64,000 nt of DNA, from contig NZ_JACHCL010000001.1 of the NCBI RefSeq assembly GCF_014200725.1, forward strand, positions 434,001 to 498,000. Reading direction: 5' to 3'. Origin of the DNA: Janthinobacterium silvisoli (GTDB taxonomy: Bacteria > Pseudomonadota > Gammaproteobacteria > Burkholderiales > Burkholderiaceae_D). The notes beneath the pieces are model-generated. The model was not told the origin of the DNA and ran no database searches. It saw only the letters and a list, made by a program, of their open reading frames with translations. Of this stretch, positions 62,756 to 64,000 are shown one piece after another. Position numbers and translations under genes: made by a program. Position 1 is the stretch's first letter. Every line of letters starts with the position of its first letter.

Positions 62756-64000
62756 ATGAAGTCCGCATTTGCGCGCTGGCGCCCTGGCGGCCAGACCGCC
62801 ATCCCGCCTAATCTGCTGAAGAACCTGCTTCCTATCGTCGTGCTCGCCGTCGGCATCACCGCCATGGTGACCATGTATTTCTGGCGCGACCAGGCCAATT
62901 ACAAGCCAGTGTTCGGCGCGCGCGAAAAAGTGGCGGTATCGGACATGATGGCCACGCTCGACGCCGAACATATTCCATATCGTCTGCACCCCGATAGTGG
63001 CCAGGTACTGGTGCCTGACGCCATGCTGGGCCGTGTGCGCATGCTGCTGGCCTCGAAAGGCGTGACGGCGCAATTGCCGGCCGGCCTGGAACTGATGGAC
63101 AAGAACGACCCGCTGGGCGTGTCGCAATTCGTGCAGGACGTGCGCTTCCGCCGCGGCCTGGAAGGCGAGTTGGCGCAAAGCATCATGACCATGGACGCGA
63201 TCGCCTCGGCGCGCGTCCACCTGTCGATTGCCAAGTCCACCTCGTTCGTGGCCAGCGATGGCGACAAGTCGTCCGCCTCGGTGGTGGTGGCGCTGAAACC
63301 GGGCCGCACACTGGCGCCGGAACAGATCGCTGCCGTGATCAACATGGTCGCCGGCAGCGTGGCCAGCCTGGCGCCCACGCGCGTGAGCCTGGTCGACCAA
63401 GCCGGCAACCTGCTCTCTTCCCATATCGACCTGACGGACGGCTTTGACGCTTCGGCCGCCGGCAATGAAGGCGCCAAACGTGTGCAGGATGAGATCCGCC
63501 GCAATGTCACCGGCCTGCTGGGCCCTGTCATCGGCGAAGACAATTTCAAGCTGAGCGTGACGGCCGCCGTCGATAACGACCGGGTCGAAGAAACGCTGGA
63601 AAAATACGGCGAAGCACCGAAGGTGACAAGCGAAGCGATGCGCGAAGAGCAGGAACGCAACCGCACCGTGGCCGGCATTCCTGGCAGCCTGTCGAACCGC
63701 CCACCGGCAGCCGCCGTACCGGCCCCGACTGGCGCCGCTGCTCCAGCCGCTGGCGACGCGCCAAAACCGCCGGACGACGGCAGCGCCCGCAAGAACGCCA
63801 CCACGCGCCAGTACGCCTACGACCGCAGCATCACGCAAATCAAGCGTAGCCGTGGCCGCCTGGAAAAACTCAGCGTGGCCGTGGTACTGAACAGCGCCGC
63901 TGCACCGAATCCGAAAACCGGCTGGACCCCGGCCGAACTGGCGAATATTGAAAAGATGCTGCGCAGCGGCCTGGGCATCAACGCCCAGCGCGGCGATAGC
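62756..64000 (+). CDS. fliF: Flagellar MS-ring protein FliF, 5' part
   Basis: The first 415 codons are present; the gene runs off the window. The translation has an N-terminal membrane helix (LLPIVVLAVGITAMVTMYFW). The ring-building domains follow: LDAEHIPYRLHPDSGQVLVP, GLELMDKNDPLGVSQFVQDV, EGELAQSIMTMDAIASARVH and KTSFVASDGDKSSASVVV-like segments. It forms the MS ring on which the export gate and C-ring sit. It starts 73 bases after fliE with a weak ribosome site. Confidence 0.93.
   Translation, partial: MKSAFARWRPGGQTAIPPNLLKNLLPIVVLAVGITAMVTMYFWRDQANYKPVFGAREKVAVSDMMATLDAEHIPYRLHPDSGQVLVPDAMLGRVRMLLASKGVTAQLPAGLELMDKNDPLGVSQFVQDVRFRRGLEGELAQSIMTMDAIASARVHLSIAKSTSFVASDGDKSSASVVVALKPGRTLAPEQIAAVINMVAGSVASLAPTRVSLVDQAGNLLSSHIDLTDGFDASAAGNEGAKRVQDEIRRNVTGLLGPVIGEDNFKLSVTAAVDNDRVEETLEKYGEAPKVTSEAMREEQERNRTVAGIPGSLSNRPPAAAVPAPTGAAAPAAGDAPKPPDDGSARKNATTRQYAYDRSITQIKRSRGRLEKLSVAVVLNSAAAPNPKTGWTPAELANIEKMLRSGLGINAQRGDS

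Noticed and set aside
1-64000. CRISPR arrays, rRNA, tRNA, insertion sequences, integrases and attachment-site repeats
   Set aside because: None was recognised on reading; no regularly spaced repeats or transposase motifs were seen.

Overview
The window is chromosomal DNA from a Betaproteobacterium, most likely Oxalobacteraceae of the Janthinobacterium/Duganella/Massilia type. This is inferred from the high GC content, the gene styles (FecI-FecR-FecA, pirin, RidA-RelA, ETF-QO, ScoAB, class C beta-lactamase) and a betaproteobacterial flagellar locus. No rRNA, tRNA, CRISPR array, IS element or integrase was seen.

Left part (1-21.6 kb): ordinary housekeeping and transport genes. They include a cut-off solute-binding protein, two EamA transporters, a secreted alpha-amino acid ester hydrolase-like enzyme, trpS and a PLP decarboxylase. 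A fluoride riboswitch precedes a CLC-F type fluoride antiporter. A mostly minus-strand run follows: RNA helicase, LON-domain protein, KfrA-like coiled-coil protein, stand-alone CheB, cupin/JmjC protein, small membrane-anchored protein and a YjjG-type nucleotidase. Then come a TonB receptor, psd, a LysR-azoR divergent pair, pirin and a CDF metal exporter.

Middle (21.6-44.9 kb): a single 1317-residue protein with an N-terminal NACHT/STAND-type NTPase, a long helical middle and a C-terminal PD-(D/E)XK nuclease-like motif. It is AT-richer than its surroundings and is the best candidate for an undescribed (probably anti-phage) system. Next to it is a blaR1-like/ampC operon with a perfect 16-bp palindrome in front and no blaI beside it; the sensor domain carries STFN where STxK is expected. 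Then follow SDR/HxlR, the hydrolase-ridA-relA operon, dctA, an iron-regulated fecI-fecR-fecA set with a Fur-box-like site, scoAB, a PAS-LuxR regulator, an SDR and ETF-ubiquinone oxidoreductase.

Right part (45.1-64 kb): a flagellar locus laid out like a lateral (Flag-2) system. Five genes come first: WbqC-like, GNAT, methyltransferase, TPR-O-GlcNAc-transferase-like and DegT aminotransferase. They probably build and attach a sugar to flagellin. Then come two short lateral-type flagellins, a FliK-like gene, and the reverse-strand operon fliM-fliN-fliP-fliQ-fliR-flhB-flhA (no fliO). Divergent fliE and fliF run off the right edge. Three transcription units in the glycosylation block share the ten-base motif CAGTTACAAT upstream.
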